A DNA stretch of 64,000 bases from Mesostigma viride (GCA_009746045.1 RPFO01000667.1:5620719-5684718); one strand, 5' to 3'; shown: positions 21,067 to 31,406, counted from the first letter of the stretch. Notes: generated by a model from the letters alone, not told the origin. Numbers and translations: made by a program.

Positions 21067-23296
21067 ATGAGTCAACTAACACTGGTATCGTGGAATGTCA
21101 GGGGGCTGAACACATACGGGTCACACACACCAGGGCAGGGACAGCGAATACCTCGCACACGAGAATTAGCAAACGCATTACACAACTTGCTCGAGCGTTA
21201 CGTGGGCCCCTCTCATGAAATCTGGATAGGCCTGCAGGAACATAAAATCCAACAAGCTGCCACACGCACAGCTCTCAGGGCCGCTAGAGCACTTGCACCC
21301 AAGACAGTTCACCGATGGGCATGGGCACGCGGTACACAAGGGGGCACTGCCCTCATTCAATATCGTAAACCTCCCAACCCCACGCTCACATGCCAGGACT
21401 GGGCTGAAGCTACAGACACAGCGGCGGCTAGCTGGCAAGGCCGTTGGACGCGACAGTCTATTACATGGGCAGGAAATAAGGGATACATTATCAGCGTATA
21501 TGCCCCAACCGAGCCAGCGGATCAAGCCTCCTTCTACCCTTCCCTTTAATTTCAAAATGGCCGCTGACCTTATCTCACAGGGGTTCGAAATTGTGTTGAT
21601 GGGCGATTTCAATATAGATCTGGATGAACACCCCCCTATACGCACAGCGGCCTTCAGTAAACAGATCCTAGACCTGAACTTACAGGATGTCATCCGCTCA
21701 CGAGACCACGGGCCCACTTGGCTGGCCACACGTTTAAATGTACGCACTACTCGTCGTCTTGATAAAATCTACATCACTCCCACGTGGGCGGACCTGGTTT
21801 GCTACGCATCGGTCGACCGTTCTGTTAATTTTTCTGATCACTACCCACTCATCGTTACCCTGGCCCATCACACCAACTCCGCCCGGGGCCCCGGCATTCC
21901 CCGACAAACACCTTCTCGCGGACAATAAGTACTACTTTGAGATCATGACACCGGCTGGCAGTCGTGGAGAGCCAGTAAGGGTAGCTACACCGACTGCTGC
22001 AGTTGGATGCAGGAGGGCCTAGCCAACATTCTAGAATTTTCCCAACTGTATTCCCAAAATATCCGCCGCCAGAAAGGACAGGACTATCGGTACTACCAAC
22101 GCGTATAGTGAATAAACTCCAAGCGAAGCCTACCCTGTATCACTCGGAACTAACAAAACTTCAAAGAGCCCAGACCGAACTAGACAAACTGCGTTTCGAG
22201 CGTCACACCCTAGCACTAGACTCAGAAAATCTGTGGTGGCACCAGGAGAAAGAATGACCAAAGAGTTTTTTGCTCTGATCCCTACCCCTAAAGCTCACTC
22301 CCCTATCACGGAAATCCAAGACGAACAGGGCAGCCACCGGGACATCACCTCCATACTACAAAGCGGTCACCGCTACTACTCAGCTCTCTTTCAAAACGAA
22401 CCCCATCCTGACTCATCTACCGCCATGCAAAAAATCCTACATGCCCTTCCCCGTCGCCTTACACCAGCTCAACAGCAGGAACTCGATCAAATCCCTTCCA
22501 TGGAAGAGGCCACCACAGCTATGGAACACATCAAAACCGGTAGCGCCCCCGGGGTCGACGGTCTGCCTATTGAATTCTGGAAAACGTTCTGGTCCCTTCT
22601 ACACATAGATTTTTACGAATGTATTCTTGAAATTTGGCGGCACGGTAAGATGAGCGGCAGATGGGCTGAATCTGCGCTTATCTTACTGTACAAAAAAGGA
22701 GACAAGACTCTATGGAAAAACTACTGCCCAATCCGTCTCCTTACGGTAGCGTACAAAATCATCAGTAAAATAATCCAACGACGCTTATACACCGTCCTAG
22801 ACTTCCTCATTGGTCCTGAGCAAGTGGGCTTTAGGGCCAATCTCCACATCAACGACAGCATCACCCTCATCATGGACATTGTGGACAAAGCATGGCGCGA
22901 CGATATAGAGGGTTTCTTATTGTTCTGGGATTTTGAAAAAGCCTTTGACCGTATGTGCTGGGAATACCTCGAACACATTCTAACCGCACTAGGATTCGGC
23001 CCACAACTCATGACCGTCATTATGGGTATGATCAAATCACTTGCATGGTATTTACTAATCGATGGACACAAGTCAGCGACCGGCGCTAGTTCACGATCGC
23101 TACCACAAGGAGATTGCATGTCCCCTATTCTATTTCTCTTGGCCCACGCAGGACTCTACTGGCTACACCAGAACGATCCACGCATTCGGGGCTTCCCGAC
23201 AGGTAACGGCAAAGGTATATTCCAAACGGCTTATGTGGATGACACAACAAATGTCTATATCTCTTTGCCTGAAGTGCATGCTGTCATGGATAACAT
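21067..23296 (+). pseudogene. LINE 2 ORF2, endonuclease and reverse transcriptase part
   Basis: It starts MSQLTLVSWNVRGLN, as in the intact ORF2 at 35651. The endonuclease part has frameshifts after 21549 and 21928 but keeps GLQEHK, MGDFNID and SDHYP. The reverse transcriptase part from 22233 keeps GSAPGVDG, FWDFEKAFDRM, LPQGDCMSP and YVDDTTNV. At 23297 the Copia-like element interrupts it; the text resumes at 31412. Several breaks make it non-functional. Confidence 0.9.
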
Positions 23297-23913
23297 AGTT
23301 GTGAGGGTAAGAATGCCACGAATTCCGCCATGGTTCTTGCAGGAAGTTGCCTTTATTAACAATCAGGAAACACAGACGTAAGTCACGTCACTTCCAAGAC
23401 TGCACGCAGCACAGACGACAGGGTCGCAGTGCCAAGAGAACGTGCACGCAAGAACTAGCGTCCCGGTGTGACCAAGTCACTCATATAGCTTACTAGGGAC
23501 GCGTCCAAGTATTCAGCTGCACTGTCACAGCTGAACTGTCAATCAATTGATTACACAGACTCTGGCACGCCTTTGGCGCGCAGATCTATCAATTGTCCAT
23601 ACGGCTAGTCCTGTGGACCTATCCGTACACTAGTCAGCATCAATTGTCTCATAGGTCCTGGCGCGCTACAGTGCGCCTACCTATCAATTGACCATCAAGT
23701 CCTGTACAAGTCCTGTCAACGTCCTGCGGACTATCAAAGTGACACTTGTACATCCTGTGTCCGTACGCGCCCACAGTGGCGCGCCGGGTACTGTCGGCAC
23801 AGCCTAGGAAACGTCATAACTTTTACGTTCCTTAACCAAATGAGGCGTTCAAGGTGCCGTTGGAAAGAGCGTAACAATCTCTATCCATCTAACGTAAATC
23901 CTTTACGTTAACT
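23297..23913 (-). repeat. 3' LTR of Copia-like copy 2 (617 bp)
   Basis: By eye it matches 30522-31138 without a difference I could find. In element orientation the ends are AGTT...AACT. The middle holds several CAATTG-centred repeats and GTCCTG repeats. Confidence 0.93.
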
Positions 23914-23916
23914 CCA

Positions 23917-23935
23917 ATCCCTTCTTTTCTTTAGG
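23917..23935 (-). other. Polypurine tract
   Basis: On the minus strand this reads TAAAGAAAAGAAGGGAT, purine-rich and 3 bases before the 3' LTR, where plus-strand DNA synthesis of LTR elements is primed. Confidence 0.65.
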
Positions 23936-24862
23936 GGTCACATCCCCTGCCAGGGACCCTTGAAGTAGCTTGAAATGTCCTTCACTCCAGCTTGAAGCTT
24001 GAACAGATGTCTTTAATGGCCAATGCCATTCCCCCAGCCCTTTCTTTTAAGGAACTGGAAAAGAAACAGATCTGCCACAGGGAAAACCATTTCATGAGAA
24101 ATGGAGAAAACCTATGGAAGTGGCATTACAGAGTACCACCAGATATTAGAAGCACACAAAATTAAATACATACAGGTTAATTCTATGAGGTCTTCTCCAG
24201 GAATTAATCCCATCACCTCGGTAGAGCCTCCAGTACAATGACCTTCTGGCGGTGAGTTACATTAATCCCAGATACTAATCCCATAAAACCCAGTACATAT
24301 TCAATATAAGTACAATAAATCCATGACAATTAAAATACCACTTGACAAAGTAAGGCGTATTACAATAGTTTGCCTGTCATTCTCTCAACAGGGGTCTATT
24401 GGCGCCCGTCTTACGGCGCCCGTCTACTTGCCAGATGGTAAACTGCCACAGCAAACAAATGACAAAATGAAACACATAGGCAACAATTAAATCCTGCCCT
24501 GGGGAACTAGGGAAGTCTGAACAGGCAAACACCTGAACAGGCCAGCTTGTAGAAACATAATACCAGGGAATCGAACCCCGCCCTATAAACCCCAGAATAA
24601 AGGTTCCCAGACCATTGTGAGAGGTATGTACAAATATACATTTCTTTTAAAATAGAATACATGGTCTGTAATGGACCTGTCAACCTTGTGTAGTCAACAG
24701 CATGAACCCCAGCCAAAACCTGGCTGTATCCTGATTAAAATCAGAGTGAGTGTACCATGGTCCATGAGCCTTAGTACAGACTAAAATACAGGTATTATGC
24801 CAGTCACAATGCTGACACTACCACACAATCTGCTCTCCAATGCCCTATAACCATGCACCAGC
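23936..24862 (-). other. Non-coding 3' region of Copia-like copy 2
   Basis: No ORF continues past the pol stop. The part next to the LTR (23914-24170) is repeated at 31139-31390. Near 24568-24585 the minus strand has GGGGTTCGATTCCC, a B-box-like motif, but no tRNA fold is visible around it. Confidence 0.6.
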
Positions 24863-27800
24863 TTAGACAGCTTGCTGAGATGGGTCCATCAGAGACTGAA
24901 GAACCTTGTATTGCACTGCTGCCTTCTGCACTAGCTTGGTCAAAGCATCAGCAGGATTGTCAACCCCAGGGATATGCTCAATATTGGCCAAGGAGGACAA
25001 CTCCTTAAGAAGGAGATAATCCAAGTCCCTACTTCTGGCCATCTGCCTGTGCACAAACTGCACCATCCCCATGGAGTCTGTTTTTAGAAGAGTGGTAACC
25101 TGAAGTGGCCAAGGAGTGTTAGAAGTCATCTGATGAAGCAACTCCTTCAGATAAAGGCTTGTGTGAATGCCTTCACAAATAGCCCTGCATTCTGCCACAT
25201 CACTGCTGACAGCCACCCGTTTGTGCAGGCGACTAAACCAGCTCACCAAACTCCCCAGGCCTTCCTGTCTGAGCACAAAGAGCCCTGCAGCCCTGCCCCT
25301 GACCTTGGAGACCTGCCTGCTGTCCATTGAGCTATCCACATACAGCTCCATGCAAATGGGTTGTGATAAATCCACTGCAGACAACAGAATGCCAGATGAA
25401 GCCCTGACCTGATCAGCCACCTTGGCAGACCCTAGCTCCACCAGCATGTCATCAGGCAACCTGGCTATGACCATAAGGTCTGGCCTGGAAATGCCTGCCA
25501 CCCAAGCAACCATGCCCCTCACCATGGGACACAGTGCCTGTGTGATGGTTGGAGGAAGCTTGCTAATGAGGGTCTCTTGATAGTCATTGCCCCCCACCAG
25601 CAGCATACGCCACTCCCCTCCCTTCTTCACCAGTGTGGCCTCCATGCCCACAAACAGCAGAGGCTCATTCTCCACCTGCCATTGCTCCCTACCCAGAGGA
25701 AACTTGGACTTAATGATGGTGATCAGCTCCTTAAGCCACGACGTGGGAGCTATCAGATGTAGGTCATCCCCGTGCAGCGAAGCATACACTGGCAGGCCTT
25801 CCCATTGCCCCAGAAACAGACAGGGGTCTACAGGAGAGACCTTCAAGTTGCAATGCTCCTTCAGGAAACGGTTGAGAGTCTCCCTCCAGATTATTGGACT
25901 TGACCTCAGGCCCTCCAGGCCCTTGAGGATTTTAAGGAACTCCGTGTGGATGTCCCTTTTCCATACAGCAGGCACCCTAACATAGAAAGGCGTCTTGCCC
26001 TCCCACTTTTCCTGTGCCACATCTGCATCACCCTCCAGAAATGCCCTCTTGAAGTCTATCACCACTGAGCCATAGTCCAAGCCCTTGTTGAGAAGGCCTA
26101 GAAAGACACACAGCAGCAGCCTCCAAGTATCATGCAGCATGCCAGGGGTATACAACTCCTCAGCAGTGCACTCACCAGTACCCTTGAACTCATTCAGCAC
26201 TGGCCTGACATGTGGTACCTTGACCCCGTCCACCTCCTTCATCTTGATGACAAACTTGAGCTTGAGTAGACGTCGTGCAGGAGGCAGGTCATTGACAGGT
26301 TCCACGCATTTCTTGGAGATCCAGTCCTCCCCAGATTTAATCAGACCCAGTGTGACCTGGGGACACATAATGGGAGAGGACATGAGCTTCACCAGGCCTT
26401 GGTAGTTGATAGGGCTGTGTCCAGCAAGTGAGTGAGGACCAATGCCCAAACTGCTTGGATGACTAGCAGCTGGCAGTATGAGGTCATCAACCAAGGGCTC
26501 CTGCCCCTGGCACACTTGCACACGCTTAACCGTCCTGGTTACTGCACGTGATAGGTGAGTGGTCCTGAAATTAATCAGTGGGACCTGACCAGCCCCTTCC
26601 TTAGTCAGGAGAGAGGACGTGATCACTACCCCATCCTGGCATAGGAAATTCTGCCCCAGAAGAGCAGGTCCTTGATAGCCCTCCAAGACACAAAAAGCAG
26701 TGTCCTGTCCAAGGATAGGAATGAATACCTCACCCAGTACCTTCACGTGTACCCCGCCACTGAAGTCAGACACAAACTGATAGCTGGGTTCAGACATGCT
26801 GTACCCTGCTGCAGCCCTGGTCCCAATAATGGAGACCTGAGAATTAGTGTCTACCTCTAAGGCAGTGTCCAGCCCCAGATTGCCATGCCACCTGAGCTTG
26901 GCTACCTTGGGCTGCTTCTTGGCCCTTTGTAGAGCCCCAATCAATCCAGCCAAACTTGTCCCCCTGGGCTTGGTTAGTGCCTTGGGCTTGACAGTTGACT
27001 CCCCAGCTGTTGACCTTGCAGCCTGTTCAACAAGTACCTCTGCAACCTGGCCAGGGCTGACAGATTCCCCTGCAACAGATGTGGTCGTTGCGTCAGTGAT
27101 GTCACCTGGGACCTGAAAATCCTGCAGATCCTGTGAGCCTTGTGCCTGACTGCCCTCATTCATCAGGTTAGGCTTGACATATGACCAACTCAGCCGGTGT
27201 ACATGCTTTGGTTCGTCCTCCATGCTGACCAAGCATGCGTGGCTAGCTTCATCAACCTGGGTAACCACCCCAGGACTCCAGCTACCACGTTTGCCATAAA
27301 GGCTAGGTTCCTTCCAAGCTAGGACCTTCTGACCCACTTGTGGCTCCAGCATCTTCCAACCCCGGTCCTTCTCCCTCAGCTTGGCAAAGGTGACATGTGC
27401 AGCATGTTTCCAGCCCTCCAGCACATGTGGTGGGCACAGGCCATGATATAGACCCATTGGGCTGACAGCAACTCCATCATAGTAGAAGTTAACCCTGCTG
27501 TTCAGCTGCTGCTCCACGTTCCTCAGCCATGCACTCCTGACAAGTGCAGGTGCAGACAAGGGTACCCAGTCTTCAGAGATGATCAATTTCTTGACCTCCT
27601 GGATTGCCCTCTCGATAGCACCCTGCTGCCCATGAGCCTCCCTAGGTGTAACCAGCAACTCAGGAAGGGTAGGATCACCCTTGAGATGCTGAAACTGCAT
27701 GTCCACCTGGATCCTTGTGGTAGGAAACTTGGCTCTTACATTCTGCAGGGCAGCCAGCAAGTACCTGTTCTTCATAGAAGGTAAATGCTCCAGCACCTTG

Positions 27801-28348
27801 TATTTCGTGTACCTGTCCACGCACACCAACAGTTGCATGCCCCTGATGTGTTGGATATCACACTGCAGATCACCAATGCTCTGAGGTAGAGCTTTGGCAT
27901 GTGATTTCCTGGGCTTGTTGGAGGACAACTGGCACTTACACCGTGAGGCAGCTTGCTGACACGCCTTAAGAAGGGGTGCCCTGCCCATACGGAAGGCAAA
28001 GTTGTTTGACAGAGAAGTGGCATGCCCAAACATGTTGTGGATTCGGGCACCCAACTCCTGGTACACAGAGGAAGCAGTCCCTGGCACAGTCAGGACTGTG
28101 CTGTCAGGTTGTCCAGCATCACCATGCTGACTTCCATCCTGTTCTGACTCAGAGCCTGAGTCACCCTGCTCATGCCCAACACCTGGACCGCCAGCAGGGA
28201 CCACATGCATACCACCAGAGGCCTTCACACCCCTCTGTGGTTGTACATTGGTTTCTCTCAAAATGAGAGGTCCACCCTCGTGCCCAGCACGAGGATGCAT
28301 AGGGTCAGACATACTTACAGCTGCATCAGCTGTCAAGGACGTCTTCAT
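24863..28348 (-). CDS. Pol polyprotein of Copia-like element: IN, PR-like, RT, RNase H
   Basis: A 1161-residue intact frame. Domains in order: linker; zinc-binding segment near 104-139; integrase core with candidate D164, D216, E246; basic SH3-like segment near 335-395; retropepsin-like DTN (500-502) and ALLGQNFL (562-569); Copia-type reverse transcriptase with VVIDFKRAFLEGD, LKGLEGLRSSP and a HGDD active-site box (859-862) where YVDD is usual; RNase H from YVDSSMDS (D1005) to HIPGVDNPADALTK. In known Copia elements protease precedes integrase; here the protease-like motif follows it. The frame is continuous with gag through one TGA at 28490-28492. The ATG at 28348 is only the first Met, not proof of a start. 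Confidence 0.9.
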   Translation of the reverse strand: MKTSLTADAAVSMSDPMHPRAGHEGGPLILRETNVQPQRGVKASGGMHVVPAGGPGVGHEQGDSGSESEQDGSQHGDAGQPDSTVLTVPGTASSVYQELGARIHNMFGHATSLSNNFAFRMGRAPLLKACQQAASRCKCQLSSNKPRKSHAKALPQSIGDLQCDIQHIRGMQLLVCVDRYTKYKVLEHLPSMKNRYLLAALQNVRAKFPTTRIQVDMQFQHLKGDPTLPELLVTPREAHGQQGAIERAIQEVKKLIISEDWVPLSAPALVRSAWLRNVEQQLNSRVNFYYDGVAVSPMGLYHGLCPPHVLEGWKHAAHVTFAKLREKDRGWKMLEPQVGQKVLAWKEPSLYGKRGSWSPGVVTQVDEASHACLVSMEDEPKHVHRLSWSYVKPNLMNEGSQAQGSQDLQDFQVPGDITDATTTSVAGESVSPGQVAEVLVEQAARSTAGESTVKPKALTKPRGTSLAGLIGALQRAKKQPKVAKLRWHGNLGLDTALEVDTNSQVSIIGTRAAAGYSMSEPSYQFVSDFSGGVHVKVLGEVFIPILGQDTAFCVLEGYQGPALLGQNFLCQDGVVITSSLLTKEGAGQVPLINFRTTHLSRAVTRTVKRVQVCQGQEPLVDDLILPAASHPSSLGIGPHSLAGHSPINYQGLVKLMSSPIMCPQVTLGLIKSGEDWISKKCVEPVNDLPPARRLLKLKFVIKMKEVDGVKVPHVRPVLNEFKGTGECTAEELYTPGMLHDTWRLLLCVFLGLLNKGLDYGSVVIDFKRAFLEGDADVAQEKWEGKTPFYVRVPAVWKRDIHTEFLKILKGLEGLRSSPIIWRETLNRFLKEHCNLKVSPVDPCLFLGQWEGLPVYASLHGDDLHLIAPTSWLKELITIIKSKFPLGREQWQVENEPLLFVGMEATLVKKGGEWRMLLVGGNDYQETLISKLPPTITQALCPMVRGMVAWVAGISRPDLMVIARLPDDMLVELGSAKVADQVRASSGILLSAVDLSQPICMELYVDSSMDSRQVSKVRGRAAGLFVLRQEGLGSLVSWFSRLHKRVAVSSDVAECRAICEGIHTSLYLKELLHQMTSNTPWPLQVTTLLKTDSMGMVQFVHRQMARSRDLDYLLLKELSSLANIEHIPGVDNPADALTKLVQKAAVQYKVLQSLMDPSQQAV

Positions 28349-28489
28349 AGGAACCTGTACCTCTCCAGGTGACCTGGGGCCACACTGAACCTGGAGATCA
28401 CCCTCTTGTTGCCCAGATATAAAATCTGCATTGGAGCACCTGGCCTCCCCCTTGGGTGAATTAAGGTGTGTAGGGGTTGCCTCAGACAG

Positions 28490-28492
28490 TCA
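28490..28492 (-). promoter_or_regulatory. In-frame UGA between gag and pol, candidate readthrough stop
   Basis: The local reading is CAG TGA CTG. Gag and pol share one frame (28490 and 24863 differ by a multiple of three) and the 47 codons after the TGA are free of stops. The same holds in copy 1 (TGA at 2092-2094). The two copies are close relatives, so conservation alone is weak evidence. Confidence 0.6.
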
Positions 28493-29604
28493 CTGCTCCT
28501 TGTTGTCTTCTTGCTGACTGCCCTTTGAAGGCTGGCCTGCCTGGGACTTGTTGTTGTTCTTCTTGTTGTTGTTGTTATTCTTGTTGCTGCCCTGGCCCTG
28601 GGACTTCTTGAAGCTGGGACACTCCTTCTTGATGTGCCCCCACCCCTTGCACAGGTAGCATTGTATCTTGGACTTGCCCTGGCCACTGCCCCCATTGTCA
28701 GACGCGTTGCCCTGCTTGGGCTGACCACCCACCCGCCTGAACACCGACTTGGAGTGTGACCTCCTGTCAGAATCAGGTGAATGATCTCCCTTGCGCTTGT
28801 GATGGTTGCCCCTACGCCCTCCTTGGCTTCGGTCAGCCTCAGACGTCTTGGAGCCACCCTGGGTACGCCCGCCTGCCTGGGTAGCCTTCACTGCTGGCAC
28901 TCCACCCTCAAACAGCTCCTCTGCCTCGAGAGCTTGTTTAATGATGACCTTGTAGGCCTTCAGGGTAGAGTGTGGGGCACACATGACTTTTAAGGAGCCA
29001 CGTGTCGCCTTATCCAGCCCAGAAACCTTGAGCCAGTTGGTTAGGGCTATGTTATCAGCGACATTAAAGCCGTGAGCCCTGCCCTCCTCAACCATCTTAC
29101 AATAGTTGAGAAAGTTCTGGATCAGGTCCCCCTTGACCTCCCACCCTTGATACTTGTCCTGCCAATGGATGCCGACCTTCTTCGTTGGTCCTCCAGCAGC
29201 TCCTTCAGCTCAGCCACGTACAGTGCCCAGGCCTTATTGGCCTTTTTGCACTCCCTGGTTAGGTCCTTAATCTGGTCAGTACACTTGCCAAAAGTGCTAC
29301 TGCCTATCCAGATTTGATAGTAATTTGTACCACCGTACAAGCTAGGGAACCCTTCCAATCCCTCCACAAACTCTTCAGCCTGCTTAGGCTTGGAGTCTGA
29401 GGTTACAGGCTGCAACTGATTGACAATTAAAAGACCCTGTGTGGTAAGATCAAAGCCATGAATAGCTTGTGCATTATTATTATTGTGAGGAAGGTTGGTA
29501 ATCTCTCCGGTAAGCCCCACGTCATCTACGTGAGCGGTTCCACTACCAGCACCCCCATTATTATTCCCACTGGCTGGACCCTTGCTACGGCGTCCCTCAG
29601 CCAT
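28490..29604 (-). pseudogene. Gag of Copia-like copy 2, frameshifted
   Basis: The same gene as 2092-3210, but one base is missing near 29182 (TTCTTCGTTGG where copy 1 has TTCTTGCGTTGG). The N-terminal frame (from 29604) therefore ends at 29122, while the C-terminal part with the CCHC knuckle continues in frame from about 29180 to 28490. It also carries a shorter Asn/Lys run. A one-base sequencing error is possible. Confidence 0.85.
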
Positions 29605-29774
29605 CCTGCACTACCAGCTATTCAAAGAACACCTTAACAAAGCAGCAGAAAATATGTACAAAATTTTTGTGTCGCCACTGCCGCCTGCGCCGGTGTCGCT
29701 GCCGCCCCGCGAATTGCCGCTGAAAATTCGACAAAAAAAATGTCGACGAGTACTGCAGAAGAAAATTAGGCCGA

Positions 29775-30485
29775 CTAGTAGTCAAGGCCCCTGAAGTCGC
29801 AGTACGTGTATACGAACTCACGATCCTCCATATCCAGCTCCGGACCTGCACCGGTATGAATTAAAACCGGCGTGCTCCCCGCCGCGTAAGTTGCGACGCG
29901 CCGACGCGCGACGAGGCGCAGAGGATGTGTAAAGATCGTCAATAATTCCCACCCCGCGGGAATCCACTCTCGCACAGAGGCGAGAAATGCCACCAGGTTA
30001 ATTAAAACCTGGCGCTCGCGACTGCGTACGCCGCGAGTGAGCAGCGATAACAGCGCGAGATCCTGAAACAAATTTGTCGACACCGCCGGCGCGCCCCCCG
30101 TGCGTAGCGATGCCCAGTTTTGCAGGTTTCTCTGGTAACCGGTGAGTGAAGAGAGGACGTTGTCCAACTCCTCAATGGCAGTCGTGACTTCGGTCACCGA
30201 CCGCAAACCTCCCCGCACCTGGACCGTAAATGTCGATAAAATGTTTCGAATCTGGTCCAACAGGTTGCGGATTGCCGGCACCAGTGCTGGCAAATCGGGG
30301 TCCTCGGGGTTATCCCCGAGCAATGCGTGAGCTGCACGCTGCTGACGATGAAGCTCGTCGAGCGAGACCGTTACTTCGTCGAGCAATTGCTGCCACGACG
30401 GCACCGTCGGTCTTGACGAAGAACCAGCCGGCGGAGCGGCTATTTCCTCATCGTCCGGAATCCGAAATTCTTCCGAATTTGGCAT
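29775..30485 (-). CDS. Leader ORF (ORF0) of Copia-like copy 2
   Basis: A 236-residue intact frame whose ATG (30485) is 37 bases inside the 5' LTR edge and whose stop is 170 bases before the gag ATG. It starts MPNSEEFRIPDDEE. The middle (about 35-130) is rich in Leu, Ile and Gln with a heptad-like pattern that could be a coiled coil; the tail ends in an acidic, aromatic segment. It is not in the gag frame. I recognise no homologue. An extra ORF before gag is unusual for Copia elements. Most differences from copy 1 look like substitutions that keep the frame, except for the single-base loss there. Confidence 0.65.
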   Translation of the reverse strand: MPNSEEFRIPDDEEIAAPPAGSSSRPTVPSWQQLLDEVTVSLDELHRQQRAAHALLGDNPEDPDLPALVPAIRNLLDQIRNILSTFTVQVRGGLRSVTEVTTAIEELDNVLSSLTGYQRNLQNWASLRTGGAPAVSTNLFQDLALLSLLTRGVRSRERQVLINLVAFLASVREWIPAGWELLTIFTHPLRLVARRRVATYAAGSTPVLIHTGAGPELDMEDREFVYTYCDFRGLDY

Positions 30486-30521
30486 CTTTTTGACAGAGCG
30501 TGTAATACGAGTTGTAATACG

Positions 30522-31138
30522 AGTTGTGAGGGTAAGAATGCCACGAATTCCGCCATGGTTCTTGCAGGAAGTTGCCTTTATTAACAATCAGGAAACACAG
30601 ACGTAAGTCACGTCACTTCCAAGACTGCACGCAGCACAGACGACAGGGTCGCAGTGCCAAGAGAACGTGCACGCAAGAACTAGCGTCCCGGTGTGACCAA
30701 GTCACTCATATAGCTTACTAGGGACGCGTCCAAGTATTCAGCTGCACTGTCACAGCTGAACTGTCAATCAATTGATTACACAGACTCTGGCACGCCTTTG
30801 GCGCGCAGATCTATCAATTGTCCATACGGCTAGTCCTGTGGACCTATCCGTACACTAGTCAGCATCAATTGTCTCATAGGTCCTGGCGCGCTACAGTGCG
30901 CCTACCTATCAATTGACCATCAAGTCCTGTACAAGTCCTGTCAACGTCCTGCGGACTATCAAAGTGACACTTGTACATCCTGTGTCCGTACGCGCCCACA
31001 GTGGCGCGCCGGGTACTGTCGGCACAGCCTAGGAAACGTCATAACTTTTACGTTCCTTAACCAAATGAGGCGTTCAAGGTGCCGTTGGAAAGAGCGTAAC
31101 AATCTCTATCCATCTAACGTAAATCCTTTACGTTAACT
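30522..31138 (-). repeat. 5' LTR of Copia-like copy 2 (617 bp)
   Basis: Promoter-bearing LTR of the element. A TATA-like AGCTATATGA lies on the minus strand at about 30706-30715. Just inside the edge, a 12-bp GTAATACGAGTT is duplicated relative to copy 1. No canonical TGG-starting primer-binding site is seen at the inner edge. Confidence 0.9.
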
Positions 31139-31406
31139 CCAATCCCTTCTTTTCTTTAGGGATCACATCCCCTGCCAGGGACCCTTGAAGTAGCTTGAAA
31201 TGTCCTTCACTCCAGCTTGAAGCTTGAACAGATGTCTTTAATGGCCAATGCCATTCCCCCAGCCCTTTCTTTTAAGGAACTGGAAAAGAAACAGATCTGC
31301 CACAGGGAAAACCATTCCATGAGAAATGGATAAAAACCTATGGAAGTGGCATTACATAGTACCACCAGATATTAGAAACACACAAAATTAATCCTTTACG
31401 TTAACT
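31139..31406 (-). repeat. Remnant of a second, tandem Copia-like unit
   Basis: 31139-31390 repeats the internal region 23914-24165, and 31391-31406 is the last 16 bases of the LTR. The TSD lies outside this remnant, so it belongs to the inserted unit. It fits an LTR-internal-LTR-internal-LTR tandem that later lost most of its second internal part and outer LTR. Confidence 0.8.

Larger units (their letters stand above)
20344..23296 (+). mobile_element. LINE 2, 5' part (L1-like, decayed)
   Basis: A 20-bp direct repeat AACTTGTTCTTTTGTTATCC at 20324-20343 and 33818-33837 marks the ends of this LINE, which is split by a Copia-like element at 23297. The first 720 bases are unlike LINE 3 and hold no ORF1; ORF2 follows from 21067. 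Confidence 0.9.
23297..31406 (-). mobile_element. Copia-like LTR retrotransposon, copy 2
   Basis: A 5-bp TSD AACAT (23292-23296 and 31407-31411) lies in LINE 2 ORF2. On the minus strand the order is 5' LTR (30522-31138), leader ORF, gag, TGA, pol (integrase, protease-like, reverse transcriptase, RNase H), about 950 bases of non-coding DNA and 3' LTR (23297-23913). Outside the 5' LTR an extra 268 bases repeat the internal 3' region and end in the last 16 bases of an LTR. The LTRs look identical by eye, implying recent insertion. Confidence 0.93.

Noticed and set aside
24560..24595. tRNA gene on the minus strand of the Copia-like 3' region
   Set aside because: Only a B-box-like word is present; no acceptor stem or anticodon arm can be drawn around it.
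28490..28492. UGA as a sense codon in this organism
   Set aside because: The protease gene appears to end at TGA after a low-complexity tail, and the LINE and protease exons contain no in-frame TGA, so a standard code is simpler.
28345..28857. A 170-residue frame overlapping gag and touching pol as ATGA
   Set aside because: It is a shadow frame of gag in both copies. The stop-start overlap is noted, but the in-frame gag-TGA-pol reading explains the layout without it.
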